From the NCBI GenBank assembly GCA_937952085.1, contig CALFYQ010000339.1:1-15068 (forward strand): a stretch of 15,068 nucleotides of DNA, read 5' to 3'. Position numbers and translations under genes: made by a program. The stretch is from an uncultured Paracoccaceae bacterium (GTDB taxonomy: Bacteria > Pseudomonadota > Alphaproteobacteria > Rhodobacterales > Rhodobacteraceae). The notes beneath the pieces were generated by a model. The model had not been told where the DNA came from, did not search any database, and saw only the letters and a program-made list of their open reading frames with translations. Below are positions 1-6,414 of the stretch, piece by piece. Within the stretch, counting starts at the first letter, position 1. Each line of letters opens with the position of its first letter.

Positions 1-181
1 CGCCGCGCGGAGCGACGCGCGCGAGCGGCGAGAGATCATGCGGCGAGATGGTCTCGAAGGTCTCGGCCAGCGGCAGGTCGGCGCCGCCGATCCGGTGGCG
101 GACGCCGGTCTCCCGCACCCGATCCAGCCAGGCCTCGGCCTTCGCGATGTTGGCTTCGAGCTTGGAGCCGGGCGCGTTCAT
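1..181 (-). CDS. hpaE: 5-carboxymethyl-2-hydroxymuconate semialdehyde dehydrogenase, N-terminal part (HpaE)
   Basis: This is a partial gene; only the first 60 codons lie in the window and the rest runs off the left edge. The reading begins MNAPGSKLEANIAKAEAWLD and continues with a RIGG stretch and FETISPHDLSPLARV. That pattern is typical of the N-terminus of HpaE, an NAD-dependent aldehyde dehydrogenase. HpaE oxidises 5-carboxymethyl-2-hydroxymuconate semialdehyde to the diacid in homoprotocatechuate degradation in the cytoplasm. The catalytic Cys and Glu are not in view. The ATG at 179-181 overlaps the TGA of the upstream hpaF gene (178-180) as ATGA, so the two are probably translationally coupled. 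Identity rests on the short N-terminus plus hpa context; another aldehyde dehydrogenase is possible but less likely. Confidence 0.82.
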   Translation of the reverse strand, partial: MNAPGSKLEANIAKAEAWLDRVRETGVRHRIGGADLPLAETFETISPHDLSPLARVAPRG

Positions 182-570
182 GGCTTGTCTCCCGAAAGGG
201 CGGCGTGAACCGTGTTCCACCGCTTGATCGACAGGTCGGGGTCGATCTCCCGCATCTCGAGGCTGAGCGCGAAGGGCCGCCCGCCGATGGCCGGCTTCAG
301 GAAGGCCTCCGCCGCGGCGTAGATCGCCTCACTCGCGCCGCGCTTCGCCTCGGCGCTCCGCCCGGCGCCGAGCCGGACCGCCATGTCGATGAAGTCATGG
401 GCGCCGCCATCGGCCATGACGACCACGTCGGCCCGGTGCCCCCGGACGCGGATGCCGCCGAGCGGGAAGAGTCCGCTTTCCACCATCGCGTCGCGGAGCG
501 CCGCGGCGAAGGCCGGGAGATCGACGAGCCGCTCGACGCCGGGGCTGTATTCGAAGGACAGATGGGGCAC
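178..570 (-). CDS. hpaF: 5-carboxymethyl-2-hydroxymuconate delta-isomerase (HpaF)
   Basis: The 130-residue product matches the CHMI family in length and landmarks: PHLSFEYS at the start, FPLGGIRVRGHRADVVVMADG, the RLGAGRS stretch, and a C-terminal LSLEMREIDPDLSIKRWN. The family belongs to the 4-oxalocrotonate tautomerase superfamily and uses an N-terminal proline (Pro2 here, exposed after Met removal) as catalytic base. It isomerises 5-carboxymethyl-2-hydroxymuconate, the product of HpaE, to 5-oxopent-3-ene-1,2,5-tricarboxylate. The start is GTG at 568-570, forced by the need for the adjacent proline and supported by a GAGGG Shine-Dalgarno at 576-580. The gene is first in a leftward operon and its stop overlaps the hpaE start. 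It is divergent from the hpaG-like gene 60 bp away. Confidence 0.92.
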   Translation of the reverse strand: MPHLSFEYSPGVERLVDLPAFAAALRDAMVESGLFPLGGIRVRGHRADVVVMADGGAHDFIDMAVRLGAGRSAEAKRGASEAIYAAAEAFLKPAIGGRPFALSLEMREIDPDLSIKRWNTVHAALSGDKP

Positions 571-571
571 G

Positions 572-627
572 TTGACCCTCTACATTTAACTCGTTAAGCA
601 ACTAGGCGGGGGCGACGGAGGAGTCAA
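572..627. promoter_or_regulatory. Divergent hpa promoter region with AT-rich palindromic operator candidate
   Basis: The 60-bp gap between hpaF and the hpaG-like gene holds a palindrome TTAAC-TC-GTTAA at 586-597, conspicuous against GC-rich DNA. A rightward TTGACC (572-577) lies 17 bp from a weak TAAGCA (595-600). A leftward TTGACT (complement of 622-627) lies 17 bp from a weak TAGTTG (complement of 599-604). The two putative -10 boxes overlap and the palindrome sits between the -35 boxes. Both -10 matches are poor, so the promoters are inferred rather than certain. hpa clusters are commonly repressed by the MarR-type regulator HpaR, whose operators are palindromic; no regulator gene is in this window. 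Confidence 0.45.
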
Positions 628-630
628 GCG

Positions 631-1473
631 ATGAAGCTCTGCCGGTTTGAATCCGATGCGGCCTGGCGTGTCGGCGCGGTGGTCGAGGGCGGCGTGGCGG
701 ATCTGACCGCCCGGTTCGGCTTCGCGACGATGACGGCGCTGATCGAGGCGGGCGGCGTCGACCCGGCCGCGCTGCCGGCCAAGCCCGACGCGCCGGCCAA
801 GGGGCTCCGGCTCGACCAGCCGATGCCGGAGGCGCGACGGGTCTTCTGCATCGGCGTCAACTACATGAACCGGAACGAGGAGTATCGCGACGGCTCGGAC
901 GCGCCGGCTTTCCCCTCGATCTTCATGCGCTCCGCCGCCAGCTTCGTCGGCCCGGACGAAGACCTCATCCGCCCGCCGGAATCGCCGCAGCTCGACTATG
1001 AGGGGGAGATCGTCCTCGTCATCGGCCGGCCCGGCCGCCGCATCGCGCAGGCGGAGGCGATGCGCCATGTCTTCGGCCTCACCCTGATGAACGAGGGCAC
1101 GATCCGCGACTGGGTCCGCCACGGCAAGTTCAACGTGACGCAGGGCAAGAACTGGGATGGGTCCGGCGCCATCGGCCCCTGGATCGAGACCGGGCTCGAC
1201 GCGCTCGACCCGGCCGACCTCCGGATCGAGACGCGGGTGAACGGCGAGCTTCGGCAATCCGACAGCACGGCGTCGATGGCGTTTCCCTTCGCCCGCATCA
1301 TCGAATACGTCTCCACATTTACGGCGCTCGGGCCGGGCGACCTGATCGCCACCGGAACGCCGACCGGCGCCGGGGCGCGGTTCGACCCGCCCCGCTGGCT
1401 GAAGCCGGGGGACGTCGTCGAGGTGAGCGCGCCGGGGATCGGCCTGCTCAGGAACGGGGTGCGGGACGAATGA
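631..1473 (+). CDS. hpaG: FAH-family hydrolase/decarboxylase-isomerase, HpaG-like
   Basis: The 280-residue protein has a short N-terminal domain (about 1-65) followed by a fumarylacetoacetate-hydrolase fold (about 70-275). Family landmarks are GVNY (75-78), the metal-binding E-x-E in YEGEI (E124, E126), GKNWDGSGAIGPWI (172-185), and a C-terminal LIATGTPTGAG. In hpa clusters this family decarboxylates 5-oxopent-3-ene-1,2,5-tricarboxylate and isomerises the product to 2-hydroxyhepta-2,4-dienedioate. E. coli HpaG is a tandem duplication of about 430 residues; this is a single-unit version. The motif where most relatives read N-D reads N-E (N154, E155), which alters the usual third metal ligand. 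The ATG at 631 has GGAGGAG at 617-623. Its stop overlaps the hpaH start as ATGA. Exact activity is inferred from position. Confidence 0.8.
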   Translation: MKLCRFESDAAWRVGAVVEGGVADLTARFGFATMTALIEAGGVDPAALPAKPDAPAKGLRLDQPMPEARRVFCIGVNYMNRNEEYRDGSDAPAFPSIFMRSAASFVGPDEDLIRPPESPQLDYEGEIVLVIGRPGRRIAQAEAMRHVFGLTLMNEGTIRDWVRHGKFNVTQGKNWDGSGAIGPWIETGLDALDPADLRIETRVNGELRQSDSTASMAFPFARIIEYVSTFTALGPGDLIATGTPTGAGARFDPPRWLKPGDVVEVSAPGIGLLRNGVRDE

Positions 1474-2276
1474 AGCCGGAGACGATCGAGGCCCTCGCAG
1501 CCGCCTATGACGAGGCGGAACGGAGCCGCGTCCAGGTGCGGCAGCCGACGCTCGACCATCCCGGTATGACCATCGAGGACGGCTACACCGTGCAGAAGGC
1601 CTGGGTGGCGATGAAGGCGGCGCGCGGCGACCGGATCATCGGCCGCAAGATCGGCCTCACCTCACGCGCCATGCAGCAGGCGAGCCAGATCGACGAGCCG
1701 GATTTCGGCGCGCTGATGGAATCGATGATTGTCGAGGACGGCTCGGCGATCCCGGCCGACCGCTTCATCCGCCCGCGCTTCGAGGTCGAACTCGGCTTCT
1801 GGCTGAAGGACCGGATCGCCGGGGCCGATGTCACGCTCCGCGACGTCGCCGCCGCCATCGACTGGGTCGTCCCCGCCATCGAGATCATCGACGCGCGCTG
1901 CCACCAGAACGACCCGGAGACGGGGCGACCGCGCAAGGTGATGGACACGATCTCCGACAATGCGGCGAACGCCGGGGTGATCTGGGGCGGCCAGCCGAAG
2001 CGGCTCGACGCGGTGGACCTCGCCTGGGTGCCGGGCGTCCTCTCGCTCAACGGCGTGGTGGAGGAGACCGGCGTCGCCGCCGGCGTGCTCGGCCACCCGC
2101 TGAAGGGCCTCGTCTGGCTGGCGCGGCGGCTCGCGGCGCACGGCACCGCGCTGGAGCCCGGCCAGTTCGTCCTCTCCGGCAGCTTCACCCGCCCGGTCAC
2201 GGGCAAGCCGGGCGATGTGATCGCCTGCGATTTCGGCCCGCTCGGCCCCCTCACCTGCAGCATCGCGAAAGGCTGA
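1470..2276 (+). CDS. hpaH: 2-oxo-hept-4-ene-1,7-dioate hydratase (HpaH)
   Basis: The 268-residue protein matches the HpaH/HpcG hydratase family over its length, starting with MKPETIEALAAAYDEAE. GRKIGLTS lies at 58-65, and the metal ligands appear as E105 and E107 in RFEVELGFWLKD and E138 in PAIEIIDAR. These fall one residue off the published HpcG numbering (106, 108, 139). It adds water to 2-oxohept-4-ene-1,7-dioate, giving 4-hydroxy-2-oxoheptane-1,7-dioate, the substrate of HpaI. Related 2-oxopent-4-enoate hydratases (MhpD, TodG) share the fold, but the hpa neighbours favour HpaH. It overlaps the upstream gene by 4 nt and its stop precedes the hpaI ATG by 1 nt, indicating one transcript with coupled translation. 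Confidence 0.93.
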   Translation: MKPETIEALAAAYDEAERSRVQVRQPTLDHPGMTIEDGYTVQKAWVAMKAARGDRIIGRKIGLTSRAMQQASQIDEPDFGALMESMIVEDGSAIPADRFIRPRFEVELGFWLKDRIAGADVTLRDVAAAIDWVVPAIEIIDARCHQNDPETGRPRKVMDTISDNAANAGVIWGGQPKRLDAVDLAWVPGVLSLNGVVEETGVAAGVLGHPLKGLVWLARRLAAHGTALEPGQFVLSGSFTRPVTGKPGDVIACDFGPLGPLTCSIAKG

Positions 2277-2277
2277 C

Positions 2278-3033
2278 ATGAACCGCTTCAAGGACCGGCT
2301 GAAGACCGGCGAGCCGCTCTACGGCATCTTCCTCGGCCTCGCCGATGCGATGACCTCCGAGGTGTCCGCCGCCGCGGGCTTCGACTGGCTGCTGATCGAC
2401 GGCGAGCACGCGGCGAACGACCTCGCCAGCACCATCGCCCAGACCAACGCCCTCTCGCGGCACGATGTGGACGTTTTCGTCCGGCTCCGGGATCGCGACC
2501 CGGCGCATCTGAAGCAGCTTCTCGATTTCGGCATCCGCAACTATCTCGTGCCGGTGGTCGACACGGCGGAGCAGGCTGAGGCGCTGGCCCGCGCCACCCG
2601 CTATCCGCCCGAGGGCAACCGCGGCGTCGGCATGCTCGGAGCGCGGGCGACGAATTTCGGCCGCAACCCCGGCTATCTGGCCGAAGCCAACAAGGACATC
2701 TGCCTCCTCGTCCAGATCGAGACGCGGGTCGGCCTCGCCAACATGGATGCGATCATGGCGGTGGAGGGCGTCGACGGCGTCTTCTTCGGCCCGGCCGACC
2801 TTTCGGCCGATTTCGGCCATATCGGCCAGCCCGGCCATCCGGAGGTGGAGGCGGCGATCCTCGCGGGGATCAGGCGCGCCCGCGCGGCCGGCAAGGCGGC
2901 CGGCGTGATGACGCTCGACGACCGGCTGATCGCCACCTATCGGGACGCCGGGGCCAACTTCCTTTCGATCGGGCTCGACACCAATCTTCTCGCCAAGGCG
3001 GTGGACGCGCTGGCGAAGAAGTGGAAAGGCTGA
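2278..3033 (+). CDS. hpaI: 4-hydroxy-2-oxoheptane-1,7-dioate aldolase (HpaI)
   Basis: The 251-residue protein is a class II pyruvate aldolase of the HpcH/HpaI family with a TIM-barrel fold. Visible active-site features are the catalytic His in IDGEHAANDL (H44), R69 in VFVRL, and metal ligands E148 (QIETR) and D174 (FFGPADLSAD). These correspond to E. coli HpaI H45, R70, E149 and D175. The motif RYPPEGNRGVG and the C-terminal VGLDT-like segment (SIGLDTNLLAKA) also fit. It cleaves 4-hydroxy-2-oxoheptanedioate to pyruvate and succinate semialdehyde, the last step of the pathway. The ATG at 2278 lies 1 nt after the hpaH stop. It is the last hpa gene here, since the next gene belongs to an unrelated signalling family. 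Confidence 0.95.
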   Translation: MNRFKDRLKTGEPLYGIFLGLADAMTSEVSAAAGFDWLLIDGEHAANDLASTIAQTNALSRHDVDVFVRLRDRDPAHLKQLLDFGIRNYLVPVVDTAEQAEALARATRYPPEGNRGVGMLGARATNFGRNPGYLAEANKDICLLVQIETRVGLANMDAIMAVEGVDGVFFGPADLSADFGHIGQPGHPEVEAAILAGIRRARAAGKAAGVMTLDDRLIATYRDAGANFLSIGLDTNLLAKAVDALAKKWKG

Positions 3034-3070
3034 TTTTCGTCACGCCGCCGCCCGATTGCGCTGCGATAGG

Positions 3071-3087
3071 GTCGGCCGCGGGCCGAC
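3071..3087 (+). other. Perfect 7-bp hairpin between hpaI and the RsbW-like gene
   Basis: GTCGGCC (3071-3077) and GGCCGAC (3081-3087) form a perfect stem with a 3-nt GCG loop. It lies 37 nt after the hpaI stop and just before the ribosome binding site of the next gene. There is no T-run after it, so an intrinsic terminator is possible but not shown. It may instead be an RNA boundary or processing element between the catabolic operon and the signalling module. Confidence 0.4.
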
Positions 3088-3098
3088 GCGGAGGACGC

Positions 3099-3551
3099 AT
3101 GCCGGGGGATGCCAGGATGGCGCGGATGATCCGCCGCATCCGGGAGACGTTGACCGAGGTCGCGGAGGCGGCCGCGGCGGCGGAGGCGCTCTGCGCCGAG
3201 GCCGGGGCCGACGAGGGGCAGTCCCTCCGCATCGGCCTCGCGCTCGACGAACTGGCGGCGAACGCGCTCGTCCACGGCGCGGTGCGCGAGGAGGCGCCCG
3301 ACATCCTGATCGAGGTCTGGGTCGACGAGGCCGAACTCAACCTCCGCGTCTCCGCCCGCGGCCCGCGCTTCGACCCGCTCGAGGCGCGGGAGGACCGCGA
3401 GGCCTTCGACATCGGCGGCCGCGGGCTGACCATGGTGCTCGCCTTCGCCGAGCGGCTCACCTACGAGCGCGACGGCGAGCGGAACGTGACCACCTTCACC
3501 GTCGCCAAGCGCGCCGAACCGGAGGTGGAATGCGGCGAGGATCGGGCATAG
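3099..3551 (+). CDS. RsbW/SpoIIAB-type serine kinase-like HATPase (anti-sigma factor family)
   Basis: The predicted 150-residue cytoplasmic protein carries a HATPase_c_2 domain over nearly all its length. The N-box is LALDELAANALVHGA (E51, N55) and the glycine-rich ATP-lid motif is FDIGGRGLTMV (104-113). Proteins of this type bind an anti-anti-sigma partner or a sigma factor and may phosphorylate a Ser/Thr on the STAS partner. The STAS gene follows directly. The frame is open back to 3021, overlapping hpaI, but the ATG at 3099 has GGAGGAC at 3090-3096 and leaves the domain complete. ATG at 3117 is an alternative. No DNA-binding or sensor domain is present. The target sigma factor is not in the window. 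Confidence 0.82.
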   Translation: MPGDARMARMIRRIRETLTEVAEAAAAAEALCAEAGADEGQSLRIGLALDELAANALVHGAVREEAPDILIEVWVDEAELNLRVSARGPRFDPLEAREDREAFDIGGRGLTMVLAFAERLTYERDGERNVTTFTVAKRAEPEVECGEDRA

Positions 3552-3588
3552 TCTTCGCGGGAGAGGGCCTTATGCGCGGAGGCGTGGC

Positions 3589-3969
3589 GTGGTGACGGCG
3601 GCGAACCAGCGCTTTCCCTACCGGCTGGACCGGGTCGCGGACGCCGTCGTGCTCCGCCTCGACGGCACGCACTATCACGCCGACAGTTTCGACGCGCTCC
3701 GCCAAGCCCTTGAAGAAGCGGGGAGTTCGGCGGCGGGCGGGCGGGTCGTCGTCGATCTGGGCAAGGTCGTGCTGATCTCCTCGACGGTGCTGCGCGTGTT
3801 CCGGGCGGCGCATCTCGCGCTCGCCGAGCGGGGCGGCGCGCTCCACGTCGCCGGCGGCGGAGAACTTGTCGCCAACGTCCTGAAATTCGCCCCGTTCATC
3901 CGGCGATATGAGACCGTGGACGAAGCGGCGGCCGGTTTCGGGGCCGCGCGTGGGGAGGAGAACAGATGA
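3589..3969 (+). CDS. STAS-domain protein, anti-anti-sigma factor family
   Basis: The 126-residue protein has the STAS order: beta strand VVLRLDG, helix SFDALRQALEEAG, the VVVDLGKVVLISSTVLRVF core, and LHVAGGGELVANVLKF. By alignment with SpoIIAA, the phosphorylatable Ser58 is S65 here. The preceding Asp is Ser (S64) and the usual following S-G is T-V, so the motif is I-S-S-T-V rather than D-S-S-G. The start is GTG at 3589 (or the next codon, also GTG, at 3592), with GGAGG at 3578-3582. It lies 37 nt after the HATPase gene and overlaps the FecR gene by ATGA at 3966-3969. Likely role: the switch partner of the upstream HATPase. Confidence 0.83.
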   Translation: MVTAANQRFPYRLDRVADAVVLRLDGTHYHADSFDALRQALEEAGSSAAGGRVVVDLGKVVLISSTVLRVFRAAHLALAERGGALHVAGGGELVANVLKFAPFIRRYETVDEAAAGFGAARGEENR

Positions 3970-4487
3970 TCACGATACGGATCGGCGCCGCCCTGGCGCT
4001 CGGCCTTCTCGCCGCCTCCGGCGCGGCGGCCGAACCGGTGAAGAGCCTTTGCCAGGTGGAGCTGAAGGAGGCGCCCGAGGCGCCGGCGCGGCGGGCCGAG
4101 ACGGTCGCCTTCATGAAGCGGGTCGAGGGCCAGGTCCGGGTGCTGCGCCCGAAGGCCTCCGGCGGCTTCGACGAGATGAAGGCCGAGATCGGCATGGAGC
4201 TGCGCGCCTCCGACGCGGTGGCGACGGGCGGAAACGGCGCCTTCGACGCCATCTTCACCGACAATTCCACGCTCACCGGCGTCGCCGACACCTGCGTCGA
4301 GATCTCGACCTATCTCTACGATGCGGCGGCGAAGACCGGGGAATTCCGGATGCGGCTCGGCCGCGGCGTCGTCTCCGTGGCGGCGGGCGAGGTGGCGAAA
4401 AGCGCGCCGGGGCGCATGAGCGTGATGATCCGCGACGACGCCAATCTGGCGGTGACGGGCACAAGAATCGTGATCAGGGCGAACTGA
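3966..4487 (+). CDS. Exported FecR-domain protein
   Basis: The 173-residue product begins with a Sec-type signal peptide (charged start, hydrophobic 5-17, ASGAAA then a probable cleavage near residue 22). The mature part contains a FecR-like beta domain at about 50-170. Its landmarks are VEGQVRVLRP, LRASDAVATGGNGAFDAIFTD, and RLGRGVVSVAAGEV. Two cysteines (in SLCQVE and DTCVEI) could form a disulfide. Stand-alone periplasmic FecR-domain proteins are mostly uncharacterised; unlike FecR itself, this one has no cytoplasmic anti-sigma segment or mid-protein membrane helix. The ATG overlaps the STAS stop as ATGA, and the stop is 1 nt before the next ATG, so it is firmly inside the operon. Confidence 0.75.
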   Translation: MITIRIGAALALGLLAASGAAAEPVKSLCQVELKEAPEAPARRAETVAFMKRVEGQVRVLRPKASGGFDEMKAEIGMELRASDAVATGGNGAFDAIFTDNSTLTGVADTCVEISTYLYDAAAKTGEFRMRLGRGVVSVAAGEVAKSAPGRMSVMIRDDANLAVTGTRIVIRAN

Positions 4488-4488
4488 C

Positions 4489-5829
4489 ATGAAATTGCGC
4501 TGGGGGGGGATGGCCGCGACGCTTCTGCTTGCGGCCTGCGCGACGGAAGAGGCGGCCCGGCTGGGGCCGACGGACTGGGACGCGGCGGCGGTCTCCGCCC
4601 GCCTCGGCGCGGGGCCGGGGGATCCTTGGTGCGGCTACATGGCCGATCTTCGCGCCGCGATCGACGGCGCCGGCCCGCTGCCCGACGAGGCGACGCGCAT
4701 GGCCGCGCTCGAGGCGGTGCGCGCCGAGGCGCGGGACGCGAAGGGCGGCGATCCCTACTGGCCGTTCCGGAAATCGCTCATCTGCGAATACGCGGCCAGC
4801 GCCGCCGAGGAGGCCGCCGTCTTCGAATGGGTGACGGTGGATCAGTTCCTCTCCGCCGCCGAGAAGGCCGCGACGGCGGAGCCGGACGGCCTCTCGCCGC
4901 TCGTCCCGGTCTTCGACCATCTCTCCGGCGGCGAGCCCGAGAGCCTCGCGCCGGTGGACCTCTCGAACCCCGCCTATTGCGACGAATACGAGACGACCGA
5001 ACTCGCGCTCTCTCAGCAGCGCGGCGGCATCGTGCAGGCGGTGGGCTTCCCGGGCTCGCTCCAGCGCGCGCCGGACTGGTTCGCGGTCGTCCAGGTCGCC
5101 TATCACCGCTGGGGCCGGGAGGTGCAGGAGCGCAAGCGCCTCGCGCAGCAGCGCGTTGCGCTCGGCGACGCGCCGCTCTATTGCCGCCGGTTCCACAGCG
5201 CCTTCGAAGGCTCCAAGCAGTTCGCGATCAAGGACAACCTTATCTTCCTGCTGCCCGAGCTGGACGACCCGGACAAGGCCGGCCATCTCGTCATCCGGGA
5301 CGCCGAGGGGCGCGAGATCGTGCTCGACAAGGTGCTCGCCGCCGCCCAGTTCGAGCCGGACGGCAGCGAGGGCGAGCCGGTGGACTTCTTCCCCGAAGAC
5401 CTCGCCGCCTCCGCCGCGCTGAAAGGCGCGGTGGACCGCACCAACGCGCTGCCGCCGCCGCGGGTCTTCACCATTCTCTTCGACTACAACAGCCGCCAGC
5501 CGGAGGCGGGCGATCCGCAGGTTCCGCTGCTTCAGGCCGAGCTGGCGAGCCGAGATCCGGCGGAGCCGCTCCGCATCGCGCTCTCCGGCCACGCGGACTG
5601 CGTCGGGCCGCGCTGGTACAACACGATGATCTCGGAAGACCGCGCCCGCGCCGTCTTCGACGGCATCATCAAGCCGGCGCTCCTCTCCCGCGGCTTCTCG
5701 GAGGCGACCCTCGCCGACAAGAAGCGGTTCAAGCTGGTCGGCCTCGGCGAAAGCGCGCCGGCGGTGGAGCCCGAAGGCCGCTGCGCGCCGACCGAGGAAA
5801 ACCGGCGCGTCGTCGTCGTGGTGCAATAG
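4489..5829 (+). CDS. Outer-membrane-type lipoprotein with C-terminal OmpA-like domain
   Basis: The 446-residue protein begins with a lipoprotein signal ending L-A-A-C (Cys17 lipidated). Residues 18-320 match no family I recognise. The C-terminal part (about 325-446) is OmpA-like: FTILFDYNS, then SGHADCVGPRWYNTMISEDRARAV with D370, N378 and R385/R387 where peptidoglycan-binding residues normally sit, then NRRVVVVV at 438-445. Six further cysteines (48, 99, 164, 232, 371, 432) fit a disulfide-bonded periplasmic protein. The likely role is a peptidoglycan-anchored envelope lipoprotein. The start is 1 nt after the FecR-gene stop and has no strong Shine-Dalgarno, which suggests coupling. A second ATG at residue 8 has its G-run too close to be a good alternative. 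Confidence 0.8.
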   Translation: MKLRWGGMAATLLLAACATEEAARLGPTDWDAAAVSARLGAGPGDPWCGYMADLRAAIDGAGPLPDEATRMAALEAVRAEARDAKGGDPYWPFRKSLICEYAASAAEEAAVFEWVTVDQFLSAAEKAATAEPDGLSPLVPVFDHLSGGEPESLAPVDLSNPAYCDEYETTELALSQQRGGIVQAVGFPGSLQRAPDWFAVVQVAYHRWGREVQERKRLAQQRVALGDAPLYCRRFHSAFEGSKQFAIKDNLIFLLPELDDPDKAGHLVIRDAEGREIVLDKVLAAAQFEPDGSEGEPVDFFPEDLAASAALKGAVDRTNALPPPRVFTILFDYNSRQPEAGDPQVPLLQAELASRDPAEPLRIALSGHADCVGPRWYNTMISEDRARAVFDGIIKPALLSRGFSEATLADKKRFKLVGLGESAPAVEPEGRCAPTEENRRVVVVVQ

Positions 5830-5830
5830 G

Positions 5831-5859
5831 GGAGGGGGCCGGCGCGCCGGCCCCTCTCC
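5831..5859. terminator. GC-rich palindrome between convergent genes, probable bidirectional terminator
   Basis: A perfect 20-bp palindrome (5835-5854, centred on GGCGCGCC) is extended by GGAG (5831-5834) pairing with CTCC (5856-5859) around one unpaired T. It starts right after the lipoprotein stop (5829) and ends just before the ribH stop (5863). No T-run follows on either strand, so it is a terminator by position and stem strength only. Confidence 0.6.
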
Positions 5860-5862
5860 GTC

Positions 5863-6336
5863 TCAGGCCGCCTTCGGCAGCGTCGCCGCCAGCGCGACGG
5901 TGGCGAGCGCGGCCTGCGCCGCCTCCGCCCCCTTCTTCACGAAGTGATCGGTGAAAAAGGCCTCGTGCGCCGGCGTCTCCTGAAAATGGTGCGGCGTCAG
6001 CACCACCGAGAAGATCGGCACGCCGGTGGAAAGCTGCGCGGTCATCAGCCCGCCCACCACCGTCTCGGCCACGAAGTCGTGCCGGTAGATGCCGCCATCA
6101 ACCACGAAGGCGGCGCCGACGATCCCGTCATAGAGGCCGGTCTTCGCGAGCCGCTGCGCGAGGAGCGGGATCTCGAAGGCGCCCGGCACGTCGTAGACAT
6201 CCGTCACGGCCGCGCCGTTGGTCCGCCGCGCCACCTCGTCGAGAAAGCCGATGCGGGCCTGATCGACGATGCGGTCATGCCAGCGGGCCTCGATGAAGGC
6301 GAAGCGGAGTTTCTGGGTTTCGGTGCTCTGATTCAT
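5863..6336 (-). CDS. ribH: 6,7-dimethyl-8-ribityllumazine synthase, type II (RibH2)
   Basis: The 157-residue enzyme condenses 5-amino-6-ribitylamino-uracil with 3,4-dihydroxy-2-butanone 4-phosphate, the penultimate step of riboflavin synthesis. Visible motifs are ARWH with the aromatic W19 that stacks on the substrate, DVPGAFEIP (49-57), and AAFVVDGGIYRHDFVA with the catalytic His86. LTPHHF (113-118) marks the type II (Brucella/Mesorhizobium RibH2-like, decameric) subfamily; type I enzymes read differently there. The ATG at 6334-6336 has a CGGAG Shine-Dalgarno a few bases upstream. The gene stands apart from other rib genes in this window and is preceded by an FMN riboswitch, so its expression should fall when FMN is plentiful. 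Confidence 0.95.
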   Translation of the reverse strand: MNQSTETQKLRFAFIEARWHDRIVDQARIGFLDEVARRTNGAAVTDVYDVPGAFEIPLLAQRLAKTGLYDGIVGAAFVVDGGIYRHDFVAETVVGGLMTAQLSTGVPIFSVVLTPHHFQETPAHEAFFTDHFVKKGAEAAQAALATVALAATLPKAA

Positions 6337-6374
6337 CGTCTGCTCCGGTCTCGTGAAGCGTTGAATCAGGGCGA

Positions 6375-6412
6375 CGAACGCGCGCGCAGGCGCGATGCGC
6401 CCGCGACGTTCG
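6375..6412 (-). promoter_or_regulatory. Strong hairpin in the riboswitch expression platform
   Basis: On the minus strand CGAACG (6412-6407) pairs with CGTTCG (6380-6375), and inside it CGCGGGCGC (6405-6397) pairs with GCGCCTGCG (6393-6385) with one G-U pair and a 3-nt loop. It lies between the FMN aptamer and the ribH ribosome binding site. No T-run follows, so a classical terminator is uncertain. The GAACG of its 5' arm repeats the GAACG of the aptamer P1 3' strand. Confidence 0.5.
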
Positions 6413-6414
6413 CT

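Noticed and set aside
3021..3098. Earlier start for the RsbW-like gene, overlapping hpaI
   Set aside because: The extra 26 residues lie outside the HATPase domain, cover a hairpin, and lack a good ribosome binding site; ATG at 3099 has one.
4474..5826. Long leftward open frame (450 codons) antisense to the OmpA-like lipoprotein gene
   Set aside because: The translation is Arg-rich with no recognisable motif, while the opposite strand has a lipobox and OmpA motifs.
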